64,000 nt of DNA from Agreia bicolorata. Its GTDB lineage: Bacteria > Actinomycetota > Actinomycetes > Actinomycetales > Microbacteriaceae. This document shows, piece after piece, positions 27,090 through 36,164 of this stretch. The notes beneath the pieces were generated by a model that did not search any database, had not been told where the DNA came from, and worked only from the letters and a program-made list of their open reading frames with translations. The position numbers and the translations under genes are program-made. The first letter of the stretch is position 1. Each line of letters begins with the position of its first letter. The stretch covers positions 434,001 through 498,000 of the forward strand of contig NZ_JYFC01000001.1 of the NCBI RefSeq assembly GCF_000938265.1, given 5' to 3'.

Positions 27090-28310
27090 ATGGCATCCCT
27101 CGCCCAGGCAGAGGAGCTCGATGCGCACGACCCCCTGCGGTCGAAGCGCGATCTCTTCGTCGGTTCGGACGACCCCGGCATCGTCGCCTATCTCGATGGC
27201 AACTCGTTGGGGCGCCCCCTCCGGGCCAGCGCGGCGCGTCTGGCCGAGTTCGTGCCCGCCGCCTGGGGCGCGCGCCTCATCAGGGGCTGGGACGAGGAGT
27301 GGTTCGACCTGCCGCTCACGCTGGGCGACCGGATCGGAGCCGTCACCCTCGGTGCGGCGCCCGGCCAGGTGGCCGTCGGCGACTCGACGACCGTGCTGCT
27401 GTACAAACTGATCCGCGCTGCCGTCGATGCGCGGCCCGGTCGCCGCGAGATCGTCGTCGACACCGACAATTTTCCAACGGATCGCTACCTCGTCGAGGCG
27501 ATAGCGGCAGAGCGCAACCTCGTCGTGCGCTGGATCGAATCCGACACCCGCGGCGGGGTCACGGCACCCGAGCTCGAGGCCGTTCTCGGTGACGACACCG
27601 CGCTCGTTCTGCTCTCCCATGTGGCCTACCGCTCAGGCTTCCTGGCCGATGTTCCCGCTCTGACGCGAATCGCGCACGCGGCGGGTGCGCTCGTGCTGTG
27701 GGATGTCTGCCACTCGGTCGCCAGCGTGCCGATGGATCTCGACGGCTGGGGTGTCGACATCGCCGTGGGGTGCACATACAAGTACCTCAACGGCGGCCCG
27801 GGATCTCCCGCCTTCGTCTACGTGCGACGGGAACTGCAGGAGAGCCTCGTGCAGCCGATCCAAGGGTGGATGGGCCACGCGGCGCCGTTCGACATGGGGC
27901 CCGGATACTCCCCCGCGCCCGGCATGCGGCGATTCCTGAGCGGCACTCCGTCGATCGTCGGCATGCAGGCACTCCGTGACATGGTCGATCTCGTCGATGA
28001 GGTGGGCATGCCGGCAGTCCGCGCCAAATCGGAGACGCTCACCCGATTCGCCATCGATGCCGTCGACGGCTGGCCCGCATCCTGGGCCGTCGACGTCGCG
28101 ACCCCGCGACAGGCAGAACGCCGGGGCAGCCACGTAACCATCGAGCATCCGGCGTTCAAGCAGATCACCGCAGAACTCTGGCGCCGCGGCGTTATCCCAG
28201 ACTTTCGCGCACCTCAGGGCATGCGTCTGGGCCTTTCACCGCTGTCAACGAGCCACGTCGAGCTCTGGAACGGCCTGGAGGCGGTGCGAGAGCAGCTCGT
28301 CAGGCTGTGA
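27090..28310 (+). CDS. kynU: Kynureninase-like PLP enzyme (aminotransferase class V)
   Basis: PLP-dependent enzyme of 406 aa that would cleave L-kynurenine to anthranilate and alanine. It has the kynureninase N-terminal signature YLDGNSLGRP, substrate region IRGWDEEWFDLPL, cofactor-Asp segment LVLWDVCHSVASVPMDL and PLP-lysine motif GCTYKYLNGGPGSPAF. No tryptophan 2,3-dioxygenase or formamidase is nearby. ATG 27090 is six bases after the previous stop, so it probably shares the transcript from 26553. Its stop overlaps the convergent ferritin-like gene by 11 bases. Confidence 0.88.
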   Translation: MASLAQAEELDAHDPLRSKRDLFVGSDDPGIVAYLDGNSLGRPLRASAARLAEFVPAAWGARLIRGWDEEWFDLPLTLGDRIGAVTLGAAPGQVAVGDSTTVLLYKLIRAAVDARPGRREIVVDTDNFPTDRYLVEAIAAERNLVVRWIESDTRGGVTAPELEAVLGDDTALVLLSHVAYRSGFLADVPALTRIAHAAGALVLWDVCHSVASVPMDLDGWGVDIAVGCTYKYLNGGPGSPAFVYVRRELQESLVQPIQGWMGHAAPFDMGPGYSPAPGMRRFLSGTPSIVGMQALRDMVDLVDEVGMPAVRAKSETLTRFAIDAVDGWPASWAVDVATPRQAERRGSHVTIEHPAFKQITAELWRRGVIPDFRAPQGMRLGLSPLSTSHVELWNGLEAVREQLVRL

Positions 28311-29013
28311 GTCCGAGCCCGTCCATGCGGCGGGTGTGCGCAGCGATGACCTCGGTGAAGACCGGTTCGATGCGCTGCTCGTCTGAGTTTCGGTTGTCGG
28401 TGTGATGAATCGCGGAGCGCGCGACCAGGAGGGTATCTCCTACGACTCGACGACCCCACATGGCGAGGTGCGATCCCAGCTTCGGATCGTTCGCGATGCC
28501 CTCGGCCACGATCGTGGCGATCGCCTGGCGGCCGCTCTCGGCGTCGAGGATCTGCACCATGCGCGGACCGGAACCGTTCTCGAGCCCGGCGGCGAGGTGG
28601 ATGAAGAAGTCATCGAGGATGCCCGCGCTGACGTAGAGACTCGTGAGAGCCTCGTACCAGTTCGCTCCCGCGACGACCTCACGATAGTCGTCGATGGCGG
28701 CGGCGAACGGCTGCATGATGACCGCGGGATCAGAGACGTGTCGGCGAATCTCGGCGACGAGCCGCTCGTGCTTGTCGAGCGCCTGGCCCGCGGCCGGACC
28801 GAGCGACTCTTTGTGCGCGACAGTAGGAGCCTGGGTCACGATGCGCGACAGCGACTCGAAAAGCGAGAGCTGGATGTACGCGGCCTGGCCCAGATAAGGA
28901 AGCAAGGCCGGGGTGAGTTCGGCGAGGTTCACGCGCGGCAGTTGCAGCGCCTCTCCGCGAGGCTTCAGGCGGGGCACCTCGAGGCGCACCTTGGGCCGGC
29001 GAAACGTGAACAC
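28300..29013 (-). CDS. Ferritin-like fold-containing protein
   Basis: 237 residues from GTG 29013. An all-helical protein with repeated segments of ferritin-like type (YLGQAAYIQLSLFESLSRIV; DKHERLVAEIRRHVSD; WYEALTSLYVSAGILDDFFI; GRRVVGDTLLVARSAI). It matches the Rv3210c-type actinobacterial family that always neighbours the RhlE-type helicase. Metal ligands (E, D, H) are scattered, and function is unknown. Leader sequence upstream of 29013 (Arg/Ala) does not look coding. Confidence 0.8.
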   Translation of the reverse strand: MFTFRRPKVRLEVPRLKPRGEALQLPRVNLAELTPALLPYLGQAAYIQLSLFESLSRIVTQAPTVAHKESLGPAAGQALDKHERLVAEIRRHVSDPAVIMQPFAAAIDDYREVVAGANWYEALTSLYVSAGILDDFFIHLAAGLENGSGPRMVQILDAESGRQAIATIVAEGIANDPKLGSHLAMWGRRVVGDTLLVARSAIHHTDNRNSDEQRIEPVFTEVIAAHTRRMDGLGLTA

Positions 29014-29227
29014 CCTCGTTAGCCTAGCGGCGCGCCGCACCCGCTAACGGACCCAACGCGCCCTTATTCCTGTCGATCCAGTAAACTCGGTGAAGCCCTG
29101 ACACAAATCGGGGCGTCTACGCCGCCCGCCAGGCGCCATCGCCGGCCTTCGACGCGCAGGGCACAGACCGAATCGGTCTCGATCCCCACCGCGACCATTC
29201 TCCGTAAGCGGCGTAGCCCGATAATTC

Positions 29228-30673
29228 ATGACAGGGCATCACACAGTGACTTTCACCGATCTAGGCATCGACCAGGACATGGCCGACGCGCTTGCAAGCA
29301 AGGGCATCCTCGAGCCGTTCCCCATTCAGACGCAGACGATCCCCCTGGCCCTCGACGGCCAGGACATCATCGGCCAGGCCAAGACGGGCACGGGCAAGAC
29401 CTTCGGGTTCGGCCTCCCGCTCATCCAGCGCCTCGGACTCACCCCGGAGAACGGCGTGCAAGCGCTCGTCGTCGTTCCCACCCGCGAACTCGCGGTGCAG
29501 GTGACCGAAGACCTCGTCCTTGCCACATCCAACCGCCCCACGACCATCGTGTCGATCTACGGCGGAAAGGCCTACGAGGGTCAGATCGAGCAGCTGAAGG
29601 CAGGCGCGCAGATCGTCGTCGGAACGCCCGGCCGCCTACTCGACCTGGCGGGCCAGCGTCTGCTGAATCTCGCCAATGTACGCGAGATGGTGCTCGACGA
29701 GGCCGACAAGATGCTCGACCTCGGATTCCTCGCCGACATCGAGAAGCTCTTCGCCCAGACCCCCGCAACGCGGCACACGATGCTCTTCTCCGCGACCATG
29801 CCGGGCCCGATCGTGGCCCTTGCTCGTCGTTTTATGTCGAAGCCCATCCACATCCGCGCCACCGACCCCGACGAGGGTCAGGTGCAGGCGCAGATCAACC
29901 ACCTCATCTACCGCGCCCACAACATGGACAAAGACGAGGTCATCGCCCGCATCCTTCAGGCCGAGGGCCGCGGCAAGACCGTGATCTTCACTCGCACGAA
30001 GCGGGCAGCGGCAAAGCTCGTCGAAGAGTTGAACGACCGCGGCTTCAACGCTGCAGCTGTTCATGGCGACCTGAACCAAGAACAGCGCGAGCGCGCGATG
30101 GCCGCGTTCAAGGCGGGCAAGAAAGACATCCTCATCGCCACGGATGTCGCGGCACGCGGCATCGACGTGCTCGACGTGACTCACGTCATCAACCACACGA
30201 TCCCCGAAGACGAGAAGGCCTATCTGCACCGCGTCGGCCGCACCGGCCGTGCCGGCAAGACCGGAATCGCTGTGACTTTCGTCGACTGGGACGATCTGCA
30301 CAAGTGGGCCCTCATCAACCGCGCGCTCGAGTTCGGCCAGCCCGAGCCCACCGAGACCTACTCGTCGAGCCCGCACCTGTTCTCCGATCTGAACATCCCG
30401 GCCGGCACCAAGGGTCGCCTGCGGCCCGCTTCGCCCAAGACGGGTGCGCCCGCCACCGATCGCGCCCCTCGTGGCTCGGGCGACTCGCGTCCCCCGCGCA
30501 CGCGCTCACGCGCGCCGCGTGCGGCTGGGCACGAGTCGGGCACAGCGAACGCGCCGCGCGTGACGTCTGCCGACGGCGCCGGAACCCACACGGGCACCGG
30601 CCCTGAGCACCACGACGGCAACAGCGCGCCTCGCCGCCGCACGCGTCGCCGCACGCCGCGCGCAGCGGAGTAG
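29228..30673 (+). CDS. rhlE: DEAD-box RNA helicase, RhlE type
   Basis: 481-residue ATP-dependent RNA helicase. Q motif PFPIQTQTIP, motif I AKTGTGKT, Ia PTRELAVQ, Ib GTPGR, motif II VLDEADKMLDLGF, III SATMP, IV VIFTRTKRAA, V DVAARGIDV, VI HRVGRTGRAGKTG. The C-terminal ~90 residues are disordered, Arg/Pro/Thr-rich and highly basic (APRRRTRRRTPRAAE), suited to RNA binding in cold response or rRNA maturation. ATG 29228 precedes VTFTDLGI; an in-frame GTG a few codons later is possible. Confidence 0.93.
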   Translation: MTGHHTVTFTDLGIDQDMADALASKGILEPFPIQTQTIPLALDGQDIIGQAKTGTGKTFGFGLPLIQRLGLTPENGVQALVVVPTRELAVQVTEDLVLATSNRPTTIVSIYGGKAYEGQIEQLKAGAQIVVGTPGRLLDLAGQRLLNLANVREMVLDEADKMLDLGFLADIEKLFAQTPATRHTMLFSATMPGPIVALARRFMSKPIHIRATDPDEGQVQAQINHLIYRAHNMDKDEVIARILQAEGRGKTVIFTRTKRAAAKLVEELNDRGFNAAAVHGDLNQEQRERAMAAFKAGKKDILIATDVAARGIDVLDVTHVINHTIPEDEKAYLHRVGRTGRAGKTGIAVTFVDWDDLHKWALINRALEFGQPEPTETYSSSPHLFSDLNIPAGTKGRLRPASPKTGAPATDRAPRGSGDSRPPRTRSRAPRAAGHESGTANAPRVTSADGAGTHTGTGPEHHDGNSAPRRRTRRRTPRAAE

Positions 30674-30676
30674 AAC

Positions 30677-31546
30677 TTAGTCGGGCAGCACGGGCGTCCA
30701 GCCCGTGCTGCGCTCGACGAGGCGCTCGAGCACGTCGGGCGATGTCTGGTTCTCGCCCAAGCGATTGGGCTTTCCGTCGCCGTGGTAGTCGCTCGACCCC
30801 GTGATCGCGAGGTCGAACTTGGCGGCGAGCTCGCGCAACCGCTCCTTGCCGTCGTCCGTGTTCTCCCTGTGGTCGATCTCGAGTCCGAAGAGGCCCGCGT
30901 CGACGAGACGCGAGAGCTCCCCCTCGCTCACGACTCCCTCACGTCCACGCGTGGCGGGGTGGGCGATGACAGGAACGCCGCCCGCGGCCACGATGAGCTC
31001 GACGCCCGTCAGCGGATCGGGCGCGTAGTGCGGAAGGTAGTAGCCGGCCCGCCAGTGCAGAATTCCGGCGAATGCGTCACTCCTCGTCAGTGAGTGCCCC
31101 TTCGCGACCAAGGCGTCTGCGATGTGCGGCCGCCCCACGGTCGCCCCGTCCTGGGTCTGCGCAAGAACATCGTCCCAGCTGAGGTCATAGTCCGCGCCGA
31201 TGGCCTGCACCATGTCCTCTGCCCGCGTAAGGCGGGCAGACCGGATGCGTGCTGTCTCGGCGACCAGGCCGGCACTGTTGGGATCGAAGAGATACGCGAG
31301 CATGTGGATGCTGGCGCGCCCGCGCCGCGTCGAGAGCTCCATGCCAGGGATCAGCGCGATGCCCACTCGCCGGGCCTCGGCGGATGCCGACTCCCAGCCG
31401 GCCGTCGAATCGTGATCTGTGATGGCGACGGTTCCGAGGCCCGCGTCGGCGGCCGCACGAACCAGCTTGGCCGACGTCTCGGTTCCGTCCGAGGCACTGG
31501 AGTGCGTATGCAGATCGATCGGCCCTGGAGGGAATGCGGATGCCAT
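30677..31546 (-). CDS. PHP-domain phosphoesterase
   Basis: 289 residues. The metal-binding PHP motifs are DLHTHSSASDGT, AITDHDSTAGW, GMELSTRRG, an Asp/His pair in VIAHPATRGREG, and the final GSSDYHGDGKPN. Best match by pattern is the TrpH/YciV group (RNase AM or 3',5'-bisphosphate phosphatase), so a role in RNA 5'-end or nucleotide processing is likely but not certain. Convergent with rhlE, separated by three bases. ATG 31546 is divergent from the next gene. Confidence 0.87.
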   Translation of the reverse strand: MASAFPPGPIDLHTHSSASDGTETSAKLVRAAADAGLGTVAITDHDSTAGWESASAEARRVGIALIPGMELSTRRGRASIHMLAYLFDPNSAGLVAETARIRSARLTRAEDMVQAIGADYDLSWDDVLAQTQDGATVGRPHIADALVAKGHSLTRSDAFAGILHWRAGYYLPHYAPDPLTGVELIVAAGGVPVIAHPATRGREGVVSEGELSRLVDAGLFGLEIDHRENTDDGKERLRELAAKFDLAITGSSDYHGDGKPNRLGENQTSPDVLERLVERSTGWTPVLPD

Positions 31547-31597
31547 CTGCCCATCGTACGAGTTCGAGCGCGCGCAGCTCGCCGCTACGATGAGCGC

Positions 31598-32878
31598 ATG
31601 AGGTCGACGATCCGCGAGGTGCTCAGGCTCGCGGGACGCACGTGGCCGATGCTGCTGGTCTGGTTCCTCGGCGGCTGGATCGTGCGCTGGGTAGTCATCC
31701 GCATCGCCGCCGAGCTCGGAGCGATCGACGCGACGCTGGGACTCATCGTTTTGCCGATCGCCGTCCTCGCGAGGCTGGTGTCATACATCGGCATGTTCCT
31801 TGTTCTCCGCGACTCGATGCCCACCTTCACCCGGCTCGCCCGCGGCAACGTCACCGACGGCTCTGCAGAGGAAGCCGCCCTCGGCTTCCGAGACATTCTG
31901 CTCTCGAGCGTGCTCGTCTTCTTCGCCCTGTACTCGGCAATGGACCTCATGCGGCAGGATCTCCTGAAATACGCCGGACTCGCCATCGAGTCCGACAATT
32001 TCTTCACCTACGCCGATTCAGGCACCACGGTGCTCGCGGTGACGGCCACCCCCGCATCTGTTGCGGTGGCCATCATCGCCTTCGTCGGTCGTTTCGCTCT
32101 CAAACGCCTACGCTCGAGGCTGCCGGCGTGGACTTCGATCATCACGGTCTACCTCGAAGCGGTCTGGGTCTTCATCGCGGTGAACGTGCTGTCGAGCCTC
32201 TTCAGCGTTGTTCCCGATTGGATCGACAGCCGTCAGTTCATTCGGTCTCTCGACGACCTGAGACAGACCCTCGTCGAGAATTCCCTGACCCTCAGACTCG
32301 CGTGGGACGGCGCATCCTGGGTCTGGAACTCGAGCAGCGAGATCGTGTTCCTGGCCCTCGCCTGGCTCCTCGTCGCCGGCGTCGTCTATGTGCGTTCGTT
32401 GACGACCTCGCGGCTCGAACTGCGCCGCCGCGCCCAGCCTCGCGGCACACTTCTCGGAGCGACCCTCAACTCAGCCCCCGCCGGTCTGGCTCGCCGCGCA
32501 CGCCCCCTGTTCGACGACGCGATCGAGATAGCGAAGCCCTTGCTTCTGAGCGCTCGAGTCATCTGGCGAGGGGGCGTCGTCTTTCTCGCCGTCTACGTCT
32601 TCGCGTACGCCCTCTGGGTCAGCATCGGAGACTGGGTTCTCGCCGGGATCTATGCGGCAATCGGCCCACACCCCTACGCGTGGTGGATGGCGACCGATCA
32701 GCCGATCGGCTTCCTCATCGATCTGCTCGTCGAGCCTGTTCGCATCAGCCTGCTCGCGGTCGCGTTCGATTTCTGCCTCAGGTCGTCGGGCCGGGCGGCC
32801 GACGTGGCACTCGACGACATCTCGTCAGACGTGGACGCGCTCGAGATGCCGGAAGGCGAGAGCTCCAACGCGAGATAG
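31598..32878 (+). CDS. Polytopic membrane protein, unknown
   Basis: 426 residues from ATG 31598 with about eight hydrophobic segments (WPMLLVWFLGGWIVRWVVIR, SVLVFFALYSAMDLM, VAVAIIAFVGRFAL, VYLEAVWVFIAVNVLSSLFS, GGVVFLAVYVFAYALWVSIG). No recognised transport or enzymatic motif; a broken in-frame extension to 31094 is antisense to the PHP gene and not used. The C-terminal ~60 codons overlap the opposite-strand gene ending at 32698 by 181 bases. Confidence 0.75.
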   Translation: MRSTIREVLRLAGRTWPMLLVWFLGGWIVRWVVIRIAAELGAIDATLGLIVLPIAVLARLVSYIGMFLVLRDSMPTFTRLARGNVTDGSAEEAALGFRDILLSSVLVFFALYSAMDLMRQDLLKYAGLAIESDNFFTYADSGTTVLAVTATPASVAVAIIAFVGRFALKRLRSRLPAWTSIITVYLEAVWVFIAVNVLSSLFSVVPDWIDSRQFIRSLDDLRQTLVENSLTLRLAWDGASWVWNSSSEIVFLALAWLLVAGVVYVRSLTTSRLELRRRAQPRGTLLGATLNSAPAGLARRARPLFDDAIEIAKPLLLSARVIWRGGVVFLAVYVFAYALWVSIGDWVLAGIYAAIGPHPYAWWMATDQPIGFLIDLLVEPVRISLLAVAFDFCLRSSGRAADVALDDISSDVDALEMPEGESSNAR

Positions 32879-33429
32879 TCGGGCGCCAACCCGAGCTTCT
32901 CGATGTCGACCCATGAGGCGGTCTCGGTGGCGCCGCCCGGAACAGTGGCCGCGACGACGAGTCGGTACGGCTTTCCTTCCGAGTCGGAGCACGTCGTCTG
33001 AGAATCGCCGGTCGGGGGAAACTTGCGAGGCAGATCGACGTTCGCGTTCCATGTTCGTCGTTCCGGATGCTCGGGGCTCGTCGCCGAGATCGTCAGATTG
33101 CACGAGTCGATGGGCTCGTCGCCGGGCGTGACCTCCAGAATCGCGACGATGAGATCCATGCCAGGGTCGAGCTCGAGCTCGTCGCCGCCCTCTGTTCCGC
33201 CCCGCACCAGTACCGTGTTGTCGACTCGGAATTCGACCCCGCCGTACACCGCGCTTTCGCCGTCGGGCACCGTCACCGCGTGCGAATAGAGACTGTTCTG
33301 GTAGTCGAACCATTCGCTCGACGTGGTGAGGATCATGGTTCCCGGCAGCAGCACCGCGAGCGCGAGAACCGGCCACCGATTGCGTCTCCACCACGACGGA
33401 TCGGATGCGGCTGGTGGCTCGGTGCTCAC
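32698..33429 (-). CDS. Membrane-anchored extracytoplasmic protein, third of three in an operon
   Basis: 243 residues: N-terminal anchor WPVLALAVLLPGTMILTTSS, then an extracytoplasmic beta-rich domain (GGVEFRVDNTVLVRGGTEGG; DLIVAILEVTPGDEP; two Cys in DSCNLTIS and QTTCSDSEG that could pair). The folded part seems to end near DYLALELSP. The remaining ~55 Ser/Arg/Met-rich residues are coded opposite the end of the upstream-facing membrane protein gene and look accidental. ATG 33429 overlaps the preceding stop (ATGA). Confidence 0.7.
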   Translation of the reverse strand: MSTEPPAASDPSWWRRNRWPVLALAVLLPGTMILTTSSEWFDYQNSLYSHAVTVPDGESAVYGGVEFRVDNTVLVRGGTEGGDELELDPGMDLIVAILEVTPGDEPIDSCNLTISATSPEHPERRTWNANVDLPRKFPPTGDSQTTCSDSEGKPYRLVVAATVPGGATETASWVDIEKLGLAPDYLALELSPSGISSASTSDEMSSSATSAARPDDLRQKSNATASRLMRTGSTSRSMRKPIG

Positions 33430-34025
33430 AGGACTCTCTCCTCTGGTCGAGACACAGCGAGGTTCGCCTCGACGCGAAGGGATGTCAGATCGACCTCGGT
33501 GACAAGACGGGAGTCGAGAATCGACTGAAAAGATGAATTGATGCCGATCTCCGCCTTGGCCGCGTCGGCGGATTGCAGTTGGTCGTTGGCGACTTCGAAG
33601 AGGATGACGCCGGCCGACGAGATGCCGGGCCTGACGCTGCCGTCGTCGAGCGTCACCAACGACAGACGCTCGGTGGCGTAGTACGTCGTGTCGCCGATCG
33701 TCAGCGTCGGCCTGTACAACGAAGAGGGTTCGAACCTGGCGGCGATGTCGGCTTCGACCACGACCCAGGTTCCCGTCGTCTCGCCGGTCCAGTCGCTGTC
33801 GGCCGCTGTGGCATCTATCGACGACGCCAGACGCACCGACGTCACCGAACCGGTGAGCGTGCGGCCGGTCAGAACATCGCCGATGTTGCCGCGCACGTTA
33901 AAGGGAGCGTTGATGTCGTCACCGTGCGGCGTTATTCCGTAGACCACCACCGTGGCCACGAGCGCGGCGACGACCGTCAGCGCAGACATCGCGCCACGTC
34001 GTGTCACTCGGATGCGAGAGGTCAC
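33426..34025 (-). CDS. Membrane-anchored extracytoplasmic protein, second of three
   Basis: 199 residues from GTG 34025, overlapping the previous gene's stop (GTGA). N-terminal anchor MSALTVVAALVATVVVYGIT, then a beta-rich extracytoplasmic domain (GTWVVVEADIAARFEPSSLY; RPTLTIGDTTYYATERLSLV; ISSAGVILFEVANDQL) reminiscent of DUF4352-type immunoglobulin-like folds. Function unknown; overlaps at both ends imply co-translation with its neighbours. Confidence 0.68.
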   Translation of the reverse strand: MTSRIRVTRRGAMSALTVVAALVATVVVYGITPHGDDINAPFNVRGNIGDVLTGRTLTGSVTSVRLASSIDATAADSDWTGETTGTWVVVEADIAARFEPSSLYRPTLTIGDTTYYATERLSLVTLDDGSVRPGISSAGVILFEVANDQLQSADAAKAEIGINSSFQSILDSRLVTEVDLTSLRVEANLAVSRPEERVL

Positions 34026-34654
34026 GGCGCGTCGTCCCTCGCGAAGTCGAAGCCGCGATCGCCCACAACGAGCGGAACTTCTGCCGTGACACGGGGGTCG
34101 TCCCACGAGTCGTCGAAAAGAAAACCCTTTCGCAGGGTCTTGTCGAGAACCTGCACGGTGATCTCGGCGCCGGATTTCTTGTCAGTGGCGGGAATCTGCC
34201 AGAGCAGCACGACCTCCTGCGCGACACCGGGCTGCAGCATCGGGTTGCTCGACGATTCGCCGATGCGGATGACCTCGTCGGCCTGCGGTTCGCCGGCGGA
34301 TCCCACGACGCCGTTGACCAGTACATTGTCTTTTGCCGTGTCCATCGGTGTGTTCGACACGTTGGTGATCAGCGCCCTGACGGCGAGAAATCGGTTCCCC
34401 TCATCCGGCTCGAAGTAGGGGTCGAAGCCATCCGCGAGAAACGCATCCTCGATTGTCACGTCGAGTTGCTTGCCTGTGACCACCTGGCCGCTCGCCGCCC
34501 GCGCGACAGGTACCTCCGCCACGGTGTCCAGCCCTCCGAATCCGGCCACGGCACCGAGCACGACGGCGAGCGCGGATATGGCATAGAAAGCGGGAGTCGC
34601 TTGCTCGACCAGCGAGAGCAGACGCGACGACGATCGGTCACGGACTGCGGGCAT
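34022..34654 (-). CDS. Membrane-anchored DUF4352-like protein, first of three
   Basis: 210 residues from ATG 34654. N-terminal anchor AFYAISALAVVLGAVAGFGG, then an extracytoplasmic beta-sandwich-like domain with NRFLAVRALITNVSNTPMDT and PGVAQEVVLLWQIPAT, a pattern like DUF4352 (a lipoprotein-type Ig fold). It heads a three-gene operon with 4-base overlaps; all three proteins share the plan short N-tail, one anchor, external beta domain. Divergent from pepP at 34701. Confidence 0.7.
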   Translation of the reverse strand: MPAVRDRSSSRLLSLVEQATPAFYAISALAVVLGAVAGFGGLDTVAEVPVARAASGQVVTGKQLDVTIEDAFLADGFDPYFEPDEGNRFLAVRALITNVSNTPMDTAKDNVLVNGVVGSAGEPQADEVIRIGESSSNPMLQPGVAQEVVLLWQIPATDKKSGAEITVQVLDKTLRKGFLFDDSWDDPRVTAEVPLVVGDRGFDFARDDAP

Positions 34655-34700
34655 GCGTCTAACTTACTCGGCACCCGAATCGATGGCTCAGAATGGATAC

Positions 34701-36164
34701 ATGGCCGACGCACAGAAGACAGAACATTCCGCCGCTCCCGCGCAAGCTGGGGCGAGCAACAGAAGCACGACTCCGGGCTCGACGACGTTCCGCGACTACA
34801 TCGCCAGCGGGTGGGCGGATCGAACCGACATCATCCCTCCGGCCCGGCCCGAGGCATCCTTCGCCGCCGCGCGCCGCGACGCGATCTCGGCCCTTCACCC
34901 TGAAGAGACACTCGTCATCCCCGCCGGCGATCGCAAGCAGCGATCCAACGACACCGACTATCCCTTCCGGGCTCATTCCGCATTCTCGTGGCTCACGGGC
35001 TGGGGCTCGGACAGCGAGCCCGGAGCCGTGCTGGTGCTCGAGCCTCGGGCCGGAGGCGGACACGATGCGACCCTGTACTTCCGCGAACGGGCGGGGCGCG
35101 ACTCCGACGAGTTCTACGCGAACTCGGAGATCGGCGAGTTTTGGATCGGTGCCCGGCCGTCGTTGGCCCAGGTCGCCGGTGACCTGGGCATCGCAACCCG
35201 AGGCATCGCCGACTTCGACGCTGTTCGACAGTCAGCGGATGCGTCGACGCGGGTCGTGCGTGAGGCCGCCGGCGAGCTGCTGCAGGGCACAGACGAGGAG
35301 CTCGATGCAGGCTTCGCCCGCGATCTCTCGGAGTTGCGTCTCGTGAAGGATGCGTTCGAGATCGAACAGATGAGGCTGGCCGTGGCGGCCACCGCTCGCG
35401 GATTCGACGACGTCATTCGCGACCTGCCGAGGATCTCGGCGCACCAGCGCGGTGAGCGCATAGTCGAGGGCGTCTTCAACACCCGCGCTCGAGTTGACGG
35501 CAACGCCGTGGGCTACGACACCATTGCCGCCTCCGGGCCGCACGCGTGCATTCTTCACTGGACGACGAACGACGGCCCCGTCGTTCCGGGCGATCTGATG
35601 CTGCTCGATGCCGGCGTCGAGGTCGATACGCTCTACACGGCCGACATCACGCGTACGCTACCGATTTCGGGCAGCTTCTCCCCCGTTCAGAGAGACATCT
35701 ACGAGGCCGTGCGCGAGGCGGCCGATGCGGCCTTCGCAATCGTGCGTCCCGGCATCCGCTTTCGAGAGATCCACGCGACAGCCATGGCCGTGATCGCCCG
35801 GCGCACCGCGGAGTGGGGCCTTCTGCCTGTGTCGGCGGAGGAGGCTCTCGAGGCCGACAATCAGCAGCACCGCCGCTACATGGTGCACGGCACGAGCCAC
35901 CACCTCGGGATCGACGTTCACGACTGTGCCCAGGCCCGCCGCGAGATGTACCTCGACGGCGTTCTCGAACCCGGCATGGTCTTCACGATCGAGCCCGGGC
36001 TCTATTTCCAGCCGGATGACCTGACGGTCCCCGAGTCGTTTCGGGGCATCGGCGTTCGCATCGAAGACGACATCCTCGTCACAGCCGACGGAGCGGAGAA
36101 CCTCTCGGCCGGCATCCCGCGCACCGCCGACGACGTTGAGGCGTGGATGGCGCGTCTGAGCTAG
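34701..36164 (+). CDS. pepP: Aminopeptidase P family metallopeptidase
   Basis: 487 residues from ATG 34701 (ATG 34683 is also possible). Removes N-terminal residues preceding proline. The N-terminal non-catalytic domain ends near residue 200. The C-terminal pita-bread domain shows the dinuclear metal ligands: Asp in LMLLDAGVEVDTLYTADITR, His in VHGTSHHLGIDVHD, Glu in GMVFTIEPGLYF and Glu in GIGVRIEDDILVT. Convergent with the general-stress-type gene, with stops sharing CTAG. Confidence 0.92.
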   Translation: MADAQKTEHSAAPAQAGASNRSTTPGSTTFRDYIASGWADRTDIIPPARPEASFAAARRDAISALHPEETLVIPAGDRKQRSNDTDYPFRAHSAFSWLTGWGSDSEPGAVLVLEPRAGGGHDATLYFRERAGRDSDEFYANSEIGEFWIGARPSLAQVAGDLGIATRGIADFDAVRQSADASTRVVREAAGELLQGTDEELDAGFARDLSELRLVKDAFEIEQMRLAVAATARGFDDVIRDLPRISAHQRGERIVEGVFNTRARVDGNAVGYDTIAASGPHACILHWTTNDGPVVPGDLMLLDAGVEVDTLYTADITRTLPISGSFSPVQRDIYEAVREAADAAFAIVRPGIRFREIHATAMAVIARRTAEWGLLPVSAEEALEADNQQHRRYMVHGTSHHLGIDVHDCAQARREMYLDGVLEPGMVFTIEPGLYFQPDDLTVPESFRGIGVRIEDDILVTADGAENLSAGIPRTADDVEAWMARLS

